A stretch of 11,696 bases of DNA, from assembly GCA_946481585.1 (NCBI GenBank), contig CAMLOF010000073.1:1-11696 (forward strand), written 5' to 3'. Within the stretch, counting starts at the first letter, position 1; every line of letters begins with the position of its first letter. The notes under the pieces were generated by a model. It was not told the DNA's origin, did no database searches, and worked only from the letters and a program-made list of their open reading frames with translations. This document shows, piece after piece, positions 4,605-11,696 of the stretch. Source of the stretch: an uncultured Macromonas sp. (GTDB taxonomy: Bacteria > Pseudomonadota > Gammaproteobacteria > Burkholderiales > Burkholderiaceae). Position numbers and translations under genes: made by a program.

Positions 4605-6950
4605 TCACCCACCCGCCGTCAATGCCCCCAACACCCGTTCAGCCGTCGCGGGCGCGTCCATGCGTACCGGCTCGCCATCCCCGCGTGCCTGCGCCACCGC
4701 ATCGCGTATGGCCTCCCACACGCTGATGGCCAGCATGAACGGCGGCTCGCCCACGGCCTTGCTGCCGAACACGTTGTCCTCGCGGTTGGGTTCGGGCCAC
4801 AGGTCCACCTTCAGCCGTTCGGGTACGTCGCCCGTGGCGGGGATCTTGTAGGTGCTGGGCGCGTGGGTGGCCAGCTTGCCCTTGGCGTTCCACACCAGTT
4901 CCTCGGTCGTCAGCCAGCCCATGCCCTGCACAAAGCCGCCTTCAATCTGCCCAATGTCGATGGCCGGGTTGATGCTGTGCCCCACGTCGTGCAGGATGTC
5001 CACCGCAAGCACGCGGCTTTCGCCGGTGAGGGTGTCGATGGCCACCTCGGTGCATGCCGCGCCATAGGCAAAGTAATAGAAGGGCCGCCCGGTGAGCGTG
5101 GTCTTGTCGTAGTGGATCTTGGGCGTGCGGTAGAAGCCGTCGCTCCACAGCTGGATGCGGTTGGCGTAGGCCATGCCCACCACTTCGGTGAAGCCGCGCG
5201 TGGCCTTGGGGCTGATGACCTGACCGTGGCGGAACTCTACCTCGCCCGCGCCGCAGCCGTCCAGCCCGCAGACGAAAGCTGCCAGGTTGTGCCGCACGTT
5301 GCGCGCCGCAAATTGCGCGGCGCGGCCGTTCAGGTCGGTGCCGCTGGAGGCGGCGGTGGCGCTGGCGTTGGGCACCCGGGCGGTGTCGCTGGCGGTCACC
5401 AGCACGCGCTCAAACGGCACGCCCAGCTCGTCGGCCACCACCTGTGCCACCTTGGTGTGCAGGCCCTGGCCCATCTCGGTGCCGCCGTGGTTCACCATCA
5501 CGCTGCCGTCGGTGTACACATGCACCAAGGCGCCCGCCTGGTTGAACAGCGTGGCCGTGAAGCTGATGCCGAACTTCACCGGCGTGAGAGCCAGCCCGCG
5601 TTTGACGATGGGGCTGTCCACGTTCCATGCGGCGATCTCGTGGCGGCGTTCCTGGTAGCGGCTGGTTTCGGCCAGACGGGTGATCAGCGGCTCCAGGATG
5701 TTGTCTTCCACAGCCATCTGGTAGTGGGTGACGTTGCGCTCGTTGATGCCATAGAGGTTGCGCAGGCGCACGGCCAGCGGGTCCAGCCCCAGGTGGCGGG
5801 CAATGTCCCCCAGGATGGTTTCGATGGCGATGACGCCTTGCGGCCCGCCAAAACCCCGGAAGGCGGTGAAGCTCTGCACGTTGGTCTTGCAGCGGAAGCT
5901 GTGGATGGCCACGTTGTCCAGGAAGTAGGCGTTGTCGCTGTGGAACACGGCGCGGTCTGCCACGGGGCCCGACAGGTCGGCCGAAAAGCCGCAGTTGGCC
6001 AGCAAGGTCAGGTCCAGCCCCAGCAGGCGGCCTTCATTGTCAAAGCCAGCGGTGTAGTCGTAGGCAAAGGGGTGGCGCTTGCCGGTGATGAGGAAGTCGT
6101 CGTCGCGGTCCAGCCGCAGCTTCACGGGGCAACCCGCTTTGAGCGCGGCCACGGCGGCCCACACGGCCAGGTGCCCGGCCTGTGTTTCCTTGCCGCCAAA
6201 GCCGCCGCCCATGCGACGGCACTCCACGCGCACGCGGTGGTTGTGCAGGCCCAGGGCGTGGGCCACCCAGTGCTGGATTTCGCCCGGGTGCTGGGTGCTG
6301 CTGTAGATCACCCACTGCTGCTGTTCGTGCGGCACCGCGTAGGCAATCTGCCCTTCCAGGTAGAAGTGCTCCTGCCCGCCCACCTCGAACGAACCACTCA
6401 GGGTGTGCGGGGCGTTCTTCAGGGCGGTGGCGGCGTCGCCGCGCGTCACGTGCACGGGCGGCAGTACGTAGCTCTGGCGGGCGTGGGCCTCGCGCGGGGT
6501 CAGCACGGGGGGCAGTTCTTCAATGTCCAGCTTCACCCGGCGGGCGGCGCGGCGCGCGCTCATCACGTCGTCGGCCAGCACCAGGCCAATCACCTGGCCC
6601 ACGTGCTGCACCGTGTCCAGGGCGAACACGGGTTCGTCGTGCCCAAAGGCGGCCAGTATCTTGTCACCGGGAATGTCGGCGGCCAGCACCACGTTGCGCA
6701 CACCGGCCAGGGCCAGGGCAGCACTCGCGTCCACCCCGCGCAGGCGGCCATGCGCCACCGGCGAGAGGATGGGGGCGGCATGCAGCGTGCCTTTGATCTC
6801 GGGGATGTCGTCCACGTAGGTGGCCGCGCCCACAATCTGCGCGCGGGCGCTTTCGTGGGGGCGCGATTGCCCACAGGCACCGGCGGCCTGGGCGGCGATG
6901 GGGGACAGTGCGGCGGCCAAGGCGCCGCTTTGGGGGGAGAGGGTGGTCAT
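4605..6950 (-). CDS. xdhB: Xanthine dehydrogenase, molybdopterin-binding subunit XdhB
   Basis: A 781-residue subunit, close to the 777 of Rhodobacter capsulatus XdhB. It oxidises hypoxanthine to xanthine and xanthine to urate at a Mo-pterin centre, using electrons passed to XdhA. The purine-binding and catalytic residues defined in bovine xanthine oxidase are conserved by position: Glu255 (bovine Glu802, in GGGFGGKE), Arg333 (Arg880, in ADRAVFHSDN), Arg365/Phe367 (Arg912/Phe914, in AFRGFGGPQ) and the catalytic-base Glu735 (Glu1261, in KAVGEPPF). The GTEMGQGLHTK motif is at 490-500. Aldehyde oxidases lack the first two, so a xanthine dehydrogenase call is firm. The start at 6950 overlaps the xdhA stop as ATGA and is preceded by AGGAGG (6963-6958). 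A longer in-frame reading to 7295 lies inside xdhA and is rejected. No xdhC follows. Confidence 0.97.
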   Translation of the reverse strand: MTTLSPQSGALAAALSPIAAQAAGACGQSRPHESARAQIVGAATYVDDIPEIKGTLHAAPILSPVAHGRLRGVDASAALALAGVRNVVLAADIPGDKILAAFGHDEPVFALDTVQHVGQVIGLVLADDVMSARRAARRVKLDIEELPPVLTPREAHARQSYVLPPVHVTRGDAATALKNAPHTLSGSFEVGGQEHFYLEGQIAYAVPHEQQQWVIYSSTQHPGEIQHWVAHALGLHNHRVRVECRRMGGGFGGKETQAGHLAVWAAVAALKAGCPVKLRLDRDDDFLITGKRHPFAYDYTAGFDNEGRLLGLDLTLLANCGFSADLSGPVADRAVFHSDNAYFLDNVAIHSFRCKTNVQSFTAFRGFGGPQGVIAIETILGDIARHLGLDPLAVRLRNLYGINERNVTHYQMAVEDNILEPLITRLAETSRYQERRHEIAAWNVDSPIVKRGLALTPVKFGISFTATLFNQAGALVHVYTDGSVMVNHGGTEMGQGLHTKVAQVVADELGVPFERVLVTASDTARVPNASATAASSGTDLNGRAAQFAARNVRHNLAAFVCGLDGCGAGEVEFRHGQVISPKATRGFTEVVGMAYANRIQLWSDGFYRTPKIHYDKTTLTGRPFYYFAYGAACTEVAIDTLTGESRVLAVDILHDVGHSINPAIDIGQIEGGFVQGMGWLTTEELVWNAKGKLATHAPSTYKIPATGDVPERLKVDLWPEPNREDNVFGSKAVGEPPFMLAISVWEAIRDAVAQARGDGEPVRMDAPATAERVLGALTAGG

Positions 6951-8536
6951 CGTGTGCCCTCCTGTATGGAAGAAGTGCCCAGCAGGGCGGGTTGCAGGCG
7001 TTCCAGGCTGATGACCTGGCTGCCCGGTGGCGTGCTGCTTTCCAGCCAGCAGCGCCACAGCAGGTTGCCCAGCACCTCGCGGCGGTAGTGGGCGCTGGCG
7101 CGCATGTCTGAAATGGGCTGGAAGGACTCGCGCAGCACCGCCATGGCGCGGCGCACGGTGTCGGCATTCCAGGGCTGGCCGGTCAAAGCCGCTTCGGCAG
7201 CCGTGGCGCGTGCCGGTGTGGCCGCCACGCCGCCCGCGCCGATGGAGGCTTTGGCCACCACGCCCCGCTCGATCTGCAGCGAAATGGCCAGGCACACGGC
7301 GGAAATGTCGTCGTCAAACCGTTTGGACACCTTGTACACCCGCGTCCACTCGCCACTGCCGCTGGGTTGCCCAGCAGGGAGGGGTTTGCCCGGGCGTGGC
7401 ACCTTGATCCAGGCCAGCAGCTCGTCGGGGCGCAGCACGTTCTGGCGGTAGCCGGTGTAGAAGTCTTCCAGCGCCAGTTCGCGGTGTTCAACACGGCCGC
7501 GCTGGCCGCGACCGGCCCAGCGCATCAGCACCACGCTCGCGCCCAGGGCAATGAGCAACGGCATGCTGTCGCCAATGGGCGAACCGTTGGCCACGTTGCC
7601 GCCCAGCGTGCCGGAGTTGCGCACCGGCAACCCGGCAAAGCGCTCGCCAAAGGCGGCCAGCTGCGGGCGGTCTTTCACCAACGCGGCAAAGGCGTCGGTC
7701 AGGGTGGCTGCAGCGCCAATGGCTATGTGGTGCGGGTAACGCTCAATGCGGCGCAGTTCTGCGGCGCGGGTCACGTCCAGCACCTGGGGGTACTGCTGGT
7801 GACCCTTGGTTACCCACAGGCCCACGTCGGTGCAGCCTGCCACCACCTGGGCGCCTGGGTGCCGGGCCCGGGCCTGCAGCAACGCCTCCAGCGTGGTGGG
7901 TGCCTGGTAATTCTTGTCGCTATCGCCGGCTTCCGGGGCAATCTGGCGCAGCAGGCCGCGCAGCTTGCGCTCGTCCACGCGTGCGGCGGGCAGCTGTTCC
8001 ATCGCTTGCGCTGCATCCAATATGGGGCGGTAGCCGGTACAGCGGCACAGGTTGCCCGACAGCTCAGCCTGCGCGGTGGCGCGGTCGATGGCGTCACCTC
8101 GCGCGCAGTGGTTCTGGTACATGCCAAACAGGCTCATCACAAAGCCGGGCGTGCAAAAGCCGCACTGCGAGCCGTGGGCGTCCAGCATGGCCTGCTGGGC
8201 GGGGTGCAGGTCAGCGCCCTGGCGGTCGATCAGCGGGTCGCTGGCCAGGTCTTCGGCCGTCCACAGCGCCATGCCGTCCACCGAATGCGCCAGGCGGATG
8301 CAGCTGTTGATGGCCCGGTAGCGCACGCCTTTGCCGTCGGGTTCGGCCAGCACCACGGTACACGCACCGCAGTCGCCTTCGCCGCAGCCCTCCTTGGTGG
8401 CGGTGAGGCCCAGGTCCTCCCGCAGCAGGTCCAGCAGCGTACGGCTGGGTGGTACATTGGCGAGCGAGACAATCTCTGCTCGCCGGACGAATCGCAGTGG
8501 TCTATCGGCAGCCATAGGAGTTCCGTTCGGTGTCAT
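6947..8536 (-). CDS. xdhA: Xanthine dehydrogenase, FeS/FAD subunit XdhA
   Basis: This ~529-residue subunit passes electrons from the Mo centre in XdhB through two [2Fe-2S] clusters to FAD and NAD+. Cluster ligands are Cys51, 56, 59 and 79 (plant-ferredoxin type, in CGEGDCGAC and NSC) and Cys125, 128, 164 and 166 (CGFC and CRC). A FAD-binding domain starts near residue 205, with VVAGCTDVGLW and TLGGNVANGSPIGDSMP. SKRFDDDISAV lies in its C-terminal part. Numbering assumes the ATG at 8536; a second ATG at 8515 (MAADRPLRF) would give 522 residues and is also plausible, since neither has a strong ribosome binding site. An open frame continues upstream to 9472 across the LysR gene, but nothing there resembles XdhA. 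The gene is divergent from the lysR gene and heads the xdhAB operon. Confidence 0.95.
   Translation of the reverse strand: MTPNGTPMAADRPLRFVRRAEIVSLANVPPSRTLLDLLREDLGLTATKEGCGEGDCGACTVVLAEPDGKGVRYRAINSCIRLAHSVDGMALWTAEDLASDPLIDRQGADLHPAQQAMLDAHGSQCGFCTPGFVMSLFGMYQNHCARGDAIDRATAQAELSGNLCRCTGYRPILDAAQAMEQLPAARVDERKLRGLLRQIAPEAGDSDKNYQAPTTLEALLQARARHPGAQVVAGCTDVGLWVTKGHQQYPQVLDVTRAAELRRIERYPHHIAIGAAATLTDAFAALVKDRPQLAAFGERFAGLPVRNSGTLGGNVANGSPIGDSMPLLIALGASVVLMRWAGRGQRGRVEHRELALEDFYTGYRQNVLRPDELLAWIKVPRPGKPLPAGQPSGSGEWTRVYKVSKRFDDDISAVCLAISLQIERGVVAKASIGAGGVAATPARATAAEAALTGQPWNADTVRRAMAVLRESFQPISDMRASAHYRREVLGNLLWRCWLESSTPPGSQVISLERLQPALLGTSSIQEGTR
6958..6963 (-). promoter_or_regulatory. Ribosome binding site deciding the xdhB start
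   Basis: On the minus strand AGGAGG precedes the ATG at 6950 by 7 nt, within the 3' end of xdhA. Together with the ATGA overlap it shows translational coupling of the two subunits. Confidence 0.8.
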
Positions 8537-8574
8537 GCGCGCTAGGGTAGCGTTTCCTGCTCGGCAGCAACATA

Positions 8575-8590
8575 TATGCCACTGTATGCC
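8575..8590. promoter_or_regulatory. Helically phased direct repeat between xdhA and the LysR gene
   Basis: TATGCC-ACTG-TATGCC is a 6-bp direct repeat with a 10-bp period, one turn of the helix, in the short divergent gap between xdhA (start 8536) and the LysR start preferred here (8609). The CATATATG at 8571-8578 overlaps it. It is a candidate contact site for the LysR regulator on the shared control region, but LysR sites usually show dyad symmetry, so the assignment is tentative. Confidence 0.35.
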
Positions 8591-8608
8591 GCCAATGTGA
8601 AGCAAGGT

Positions 8609-9607
8609 ATGAAGGATCAAACTCTTTTCGACAAGATAGACCTCCATCTCATCCGGGTCTTGCATACCGTGCTCACTGAACGCAACGTTTCCCGCACAGC
8701 CCTTCGCCTGGGCATGTACCAGCCGGCCGTCAGCGCCGCGCTGCGGCGGCTGCGTGAGCTGTCGGGCGACCAGCTGCTGGTTCGTTCGGGTACGGGCATG
8801 GTGCCCACGGCGGTGGCGTTGCGGATGATCGAACCTGCAGCCAACATCCTGCGCGCGGCCGAGGTGATGTTCTCTGACGCGCGCCGCTTCGAGCCTGCCA
8901 CCGCACGCCATACATTCACCCTGGCGGCCAGCGACTACCTCGACCCCTTCTTCCTGCCGCAGCTGGTCACCCATCTCAAGACGCAGGCGCCGCTGTGCCC
9001 CATCGAAATCCACACCCTTTCGGGTGATTCGGACTACCACCGCCGACTGGCCCAGGGCGAGGTGGACGTGGTCATCGGCAACTGGCCGCAACCGCCTGAA
9101 GACCTGCACCTGGGCCGCCTGTTCGGCGACGAGATCGTCTGCCTCGTCTCGCGCCAGCACCCTGCCGTGCGGCGCGGCTGGGACGTGGACGCCTGGCTGC
9201 AGGCCGAGCACATCGCGCCCATGCCCATGCACCCCGGCGGGCGCGGCGTCATCGACATGCACCTGGGCACCTTGGGCCTCATCCGCAACATCACGGTGCG
9301 CAGCCCGTACTTCAGCCTGATCCCGTCCATGGTGGCATCGAGTTTGCTTGTGCTCACCACCGGCCGCAAGTTCTGCGAACGCTTCGTAGACCAGCTGCCC
9401 GTCGAGATCCTTCCATGCCCCATTTCCTTCCCTCGTCTCATGTACTATCAGCTGTGGCATGAGCGCACCCATGCGTCGCCTGCAGCCCAGTGGTTGCGCG
9501 ACAGCATCAAGACGGTGGCGTCAACGTTGCGGCAAGACGAGTCGCAGCCCGACGAGTCGCCCATACCCGCCCGGCAGGCCTCCGCCCGCCGACCCCCCCC
9601 AGCCTAA
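8609..9607 (+). CDS. LysR family transcriptional regulator, probably of purine catabolism
   Basis: About 332 residues from the ATG at 8609. The N-terminal winged helix-turn-helix (residues ~8-65) includes FDKIDLHLIRVLHTVL, NVSRTALRLGMYQPAVSAAL and the RRLREL helix, all typical of LysR proteins. The rest is a periplasmic-binding-protein-like effector domain (about 92-300) starting at FTLAASDYLDPFFLPQL, with EVDVVIGNW. The tail (305-332) is Pro/Gln/Asp-rich and looks disordered. An in-frame ATG at 8576 would add 11 residues; 8609 is preferred because the N-terminus then fits the family and the direct repeat at 8575-8590 becomes upstream DNA. Neither start has a good ribosome binding site. The gene is divergent from xdhAB and lies 20 bp before the ABC transporter, so it likely regulates one or both. 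The effector may be a purine, by inference from context. Confidence 0.92.
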   Translation: MKDQTLFDKIDLHLIRVLHTVLTERNVSRTALRLGMYQPAVSAALRRLRELSGDQLLVRSGTGMVPTAVALRMIEPAANILRAAEVMFSDARRFEPATARHTFTLAASDYLDPFFLPQLVTHLKTQAPLCPIEIHTLSGDSDYHRRLAQGEVDVVIGNWPQPPEDLHLGRLFGDEIVCLVSRQHPAVRRGWDVDAWLQAEHIAPMPMHPGGRGVIDMHLGTLGLIRNITVRSPYFSLIPSMVASSLLVLTTGRKFCERFVDQLPVEILPCPISFPRLMYYQLWHERTHASPAAQWLRDSIKTVASTLRQDESQPDESPIPARQASARRPPPA

Positions 9608-9627
9608 CGCACCGACGCCCCCAACGC

Positions 9628-11175
9628 ATGAGTCATCACGCACGTCTACAGCTGACACAGATCACCAAGCGCTACCCAGGCGTGGTGGCCAACGACAACG
9701 TATCGCTCACCGTGGCACCCGGCAGCGTGCACGCCGTGCTGGGTGAAAACGGAGCGGGCAAGTCCACGCTCATGAAGATCATCTACGGTGCCGTCAAACC
9801 CGACGACGGCGCCGTGCTCTTCAACGGCAAGCCGGTGCACATCCGCAACCCGCAGGAAGCGCGTGCGCTGGGCATCAGCATGGTGTTCCAGCACTTCAGC
9901 CTGTTCGACACCCTCACCGTGGCCGAGAACGTGTGGCTGGGCCTGGACAAATCCCTCAGCCTGGCAGAGGTGAGCGAGAGCATCAGCGTCAAGGCGCGCG
10001 AATATGGGCTGGACATCGACCCCGCTCGCCCGGTGCACAGCCTGAGCGTGGGCGAGATGCAGCGCGTCGAGATCATCCGTGCTCTTCTGACCAACCCCCA
10101 ACTGCTGATCCTGGACGAGCCCACGTCCGTGCTCACGCCGCAGGCGGTGGAAAAGCTCTTCGTTGTGCTGCGCAAGCTGGCCAGCGAGGGCTGCAGCATT
10201 CTCTACATCAGCCACAAGCTGCACGAGATTCGCGAGCTGTGCGACGCCTGCACGGTGATGCGCGGCGGCAAGGTCACGGGCGTTTGCGACCCGCGCCAGG
10301 AAAGCAACGCGTCCCTCAGTCGCCTGATGATTGGGGCCGAACCGCCGCACCTGGACGTGCGGCCCTATGCCCCCGGCGACGTGGTGCTGGACGTGAAGGG
10401 CCTGACCCTGACCAGCGATGACCCCTTCGGCACTCACCTGCGTGACGTGACGCTGCAGGTACGCGCTGGCGAAGTGGTGGGCATTGCGGGCGTGTCCGGC
10501 AACGGGCAGGGCGAACTGCTCTACGCGTTGTCTGGCGAGAACCCGCGCTCACCTGCGGGCAGCATCCGCATGGGCGCGCAAGACGTGTCCCGCATGGCGC
10601 CGGGGCGCCGCCGCAAGATGGGGCTGCACTTCGTGCCGGAAGAACGCCTGGGCCGGGGGGCGGTGCCCACGCTCAGTCTGGCGCAGAACCTGTTGCTCTC
10701 GCGGCGCGACGCCATCGGCTCCATGGGGTGGCTCAAGCTGGGCGCGCTGCGCGAGCAGGCCACCGACATCATCGCCCGCTACAAGGTCAAGGCCAACGGG
10801 CCGGACGCAGCTGCCAAGTCGCTGTCAGGCGGCAACCTGCAGAAATTCATCGTGGGCCGCGAGATCGAGGCCAAACCCAAACTGCTCATCGTCAGCCAGC
10901 CCACCTGGGGCGTGGACGTGGGCGCATCCGCCCAGATACGTGGCGAGATACTGGCCCTGCGCGACGCGGGTTGCGCCGTGCTGGTGGTGAGCGAGGAGCT
11001 GGACGAATTGTTTGAAATATGTGACCGCATGCACGTGATTGCCAAGGGGCGCCTGTCGCCCAGCGTGATGCGCTCCGACGCCACCGTCGAGCGCATTGGG
11101 GAATGGATGTCGGGCTTGTGGGACGCGCCGGTGAAAGCCGTTGCGCAAGAGGAGGTGGCCCATGCTCAAGCTTGA
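9628..11175 (+). CDS. ABC transporter ATP-binding protein, nucleoside/purine import type
   Basis: A 515-residue ATPase with two fused nucleotide-binding domains, as in the RbsA-like and nucleoside (BmpA-associated) importers. Domain 1 is intact: Walker A GENGAGKST (39-47), Q-loop Gln88, signature LSVGE (139-143) and Walker B LLILDEP (Asp163/Glu164). Domain 2 (from about 255) has a degenerate Walker A (GVSGNGQGE, no Lys), a normal LSGGN (399-403), and Ser423-Gln424 in place of the Walker B Asp-Glu. This asymmetry is normal for the family, so one ATP site is presumably active. The ATG at 9628 is chosen because MSHHARLQLTQITKRYPGVVA is a standard N-terminus; there is no visible ribosome binding site and the frame stays open back to 9490. 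It overlaps the following permease by 14 bp. The neighbouring xdhAB supports purine substrates. Confidence 0.92.
   Translation: MSHHARLQLTQITKRYPGVVANDNVSLTVAPGSVHAVLGENGAGKSTLMKIIYGAVKPDDGAVLFNGKPVHIRNPQEARALGISMVFQHFSLFDTLTVAENVWLGLDKSLSLAEVSESISVKAREYGLDIDPARPVHSLSVGEMQRVEIIRALLTNPQLLILDEPTSVLTPQAVEKLFVVLRKLASEGCSILYISHKLHEIRELCDACTVMRGGKVTGVCDPRQESNASLSRLMIGAEPPHLDVRPYAPGDVVLDVKGLTLTSDDPFGTHLRDVTLQVRAGEVVGIAGVSGNGQGELLYALSGENPRSPAGSIRMGAQDVSRMAPGRRRKMGLHFVPEERLGRGAVPTLSLAQNLLLSRRDAIGSMGWLKLGALREQATDIIARYKVKANGPDAAAKSLSGGNLQKFIVGREIEAKPKLLIVSQPTWGVDVGASAQIRGEILALRDAGCAVLVVSEELDELFEICDRMHVIAKGRLSPSVMRSDATVERIGEWMSGLWDAPVKAVAQEEVAHAQA
11150..11156 (+). promoter_or_regulatory. Ribosome binding site of the ABC permease
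   Basis: AGGAGGT lies 5 nt before the ATG at 11162, inside the last codons of the ATPase gene. It sets the permease start in a frame different from the ATPase. Confidence 0.75.
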
Positions 11176-11696
11176 AGTCCGGCCCCAGCCTTCCAAGGCC
11201 TGGAGTTATGCCTCGCCCTTGCTGGCGCTGGTCATCACCGTCGTCATCGGCATCATCTTGTTCGCAGCGCTGGGCAAAGACCCGGTGCGTGGCCTGCAGG
11301 TGTTCTTTGTGGAGCCACTCAAGTCCTGGTACGCCGTGGGCGAGCTGATGGTCAAGGCCACCCCGTTGCTGCTCATTGCGCTGGGGTTGGCCGTGTGCTT
11401 CCGCTCCAACGTGTGGAACATCGGCGCCGAAGGGCAGTTCGTCATCGGTGCCATCTGCGCCGGGGGCGTGGCCCTGCTGGCCGACAAGACCACCGGCCCC
11501 TGGATCGTGCCCGCCGTGCTGCTGGCCGGTGTGCTGGGCGGCATGCTGTGGGCGGGCATCACCGCCTTGCTGCGCGACCGCTTCAATGCCAACGAAATTC
11601 TCGTCAGCCTGATGCTGGTGTATGTGGCGGTGCAGGTGCTCAACTACCTGGTCTACGGGCCATGGAAAGACCCTCTGGGCTTCAATTTCCCGCAGA
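11162..11696 (+). CDS. ABC transporter permease, nucleoside/purine import type, partial (3' end off the right edge)
   Basis: The first 178 residues of an inner-membrane permease of the BPD_transp_2 type that pairs with the preceding ATPase. Membrane segments are visible at about residues 17-37, 62-80, 92-107, 114-138 and 147-165. FRSNVWNIGAEGQFVIGAI (80-98) and NANEILVSLML (142-152) are hallmarks of the nucleoside (YufP/NupB-like) permease subfamily rather than ribose or branched-chain amino-acid permeases. The start overlaps the ATPase end by 14 bp in another frame, with a strong ribosome binding site at 11150-11156. Such systems usually also have a second permease and a BMP-family lipoprotein, expected just beyond the window. 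Confidence 0.92.
   Translation, partial: MLKLEVRPQPSKAWSYASPLLALVITVVIGIILFAALGKDPVRGLQVFFVEPLKSWYAVGELMVKATPLLLIALGLAVCFRSNVWNIGAEGQFVIGAICAGGVALLADKTTGPWIVPAVLLAGVLGGMLWAGITALLRDRFNANEILVSLMLVYVAVQVLNYLVYGPWKDPLGFNFPQ

Noticed and set aside
4863..7088. 741-codon open frame on the plus strand opposite xdhB
   Set aside because: It is a by-product of high-GC codon bias in xdhB and xdhA: the translation is Ala/Gly/Val/His-rich with no domain, no start context and lies entirely antisense to well-supported genes.
6951..7295. N-terminal extension of xdhB making an 896-residue protein
   Set aside because: The extra sequence is low-complexity, lies in xdhA in another frame, and the ATG at 6950 has a strong ribosome binding site and the family's normal length.
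8537..9472. N-terminal extension of xdhA making an 841-residue protein
   Set aside because: The extra ~310 residues are antisense to the LysR gene and match no XdhA domain; the FeS domain begins just after 8536.
9646..10437. 263-codon minus-strand frame opposite the ABC ATPase
   Set aside because: Antisense shadow of a conserved ABC gene, with His/Ala/Gln-rich low-complexity content.
10896..10912. Loss of Walker B acidic residues and Walker A lysine in the second ATPase domain as a sign of a pseudogene
   Set aside because: Degeneracy of the second domain is usual in the RbsA/nucleoside importer ATPases, and the reading frame is intact.

Overview
The window looks like a chromosomal segment of a high-GC betaproteobacterium, most likely of the Comamonadaceae (Acidovorax-like). 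This is judged from codon use, protein style and the purine-catabolism gene set; no database search was possible. From about position 1310 to the right end the DNA is GC-rich (about two thirds GC in sampled lines). The first ~1.3 kb is clearly richer in A+T and uses codons such as ATA, TTA and CTA that are rare in the rest, so it may have a different origin.

Layout. (1) 1-958, minus strand: the N-terminal ~319 residues of a polytopic membrane protein of the lactose/cellobiose PTS EIIC family, running off the left edge. (2) 959-1310: a non-coding, AT-rich gap with several palindromes, including a candidate LexA (SOS) box inside a candidate promoter. (3) 1311-2396, plus: a radical SAM protein of the SplB-like/PA0069 group. 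(4) 2399-2857, minus: a GNAT acetyltransferase. (5) 3091-4601, plus: a compact TetR regulator - YciI-like protein - 3-methyladenine DNA glycosylase I (tag) operon, preceded by a strong sigma70-type promoter whose spacer is filled by a near-perfect 20-bp palindrome. (6) 8536-4605, minus: xdhA-xdhB, encoding the FeS/FAD and molybdopterin subunits of xanthine dehydrogenase. (7) 8609-11696, plus: a divergent LysR regulator followed by the ATP-binding subunit and the first permease (cut by the right edge) of a nucleoside/purine-type ABC transporter of the BmpA-associated family.

How the genes fit together. The right half (xdhAB, LysR, ABC importer) reads as a purine uptake and oxidation locus: the importer would bring nucleosides or bases into the cell, XdhAB would oxidise hypoxanthine/xanthine to urate, and the LysR protein probably controls one or both arms. 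The accessory gene xdhC is not in its usual place after xdhB. The left-centre contains two genes with DNA-repair links, the radical SAM protein and tag, each with its own visible regulatory architecture: a LexA-like box for the former and a TetR-type operator for the latter. The most interesting items are the LexA-like box in front of the poorly characterised radical SAM gene and the tetR-yciI-tag operon with a cysteine-containing TetR repressor. No RNA genes, CRISPR arrays, insertion sequences or phage genes were seen.
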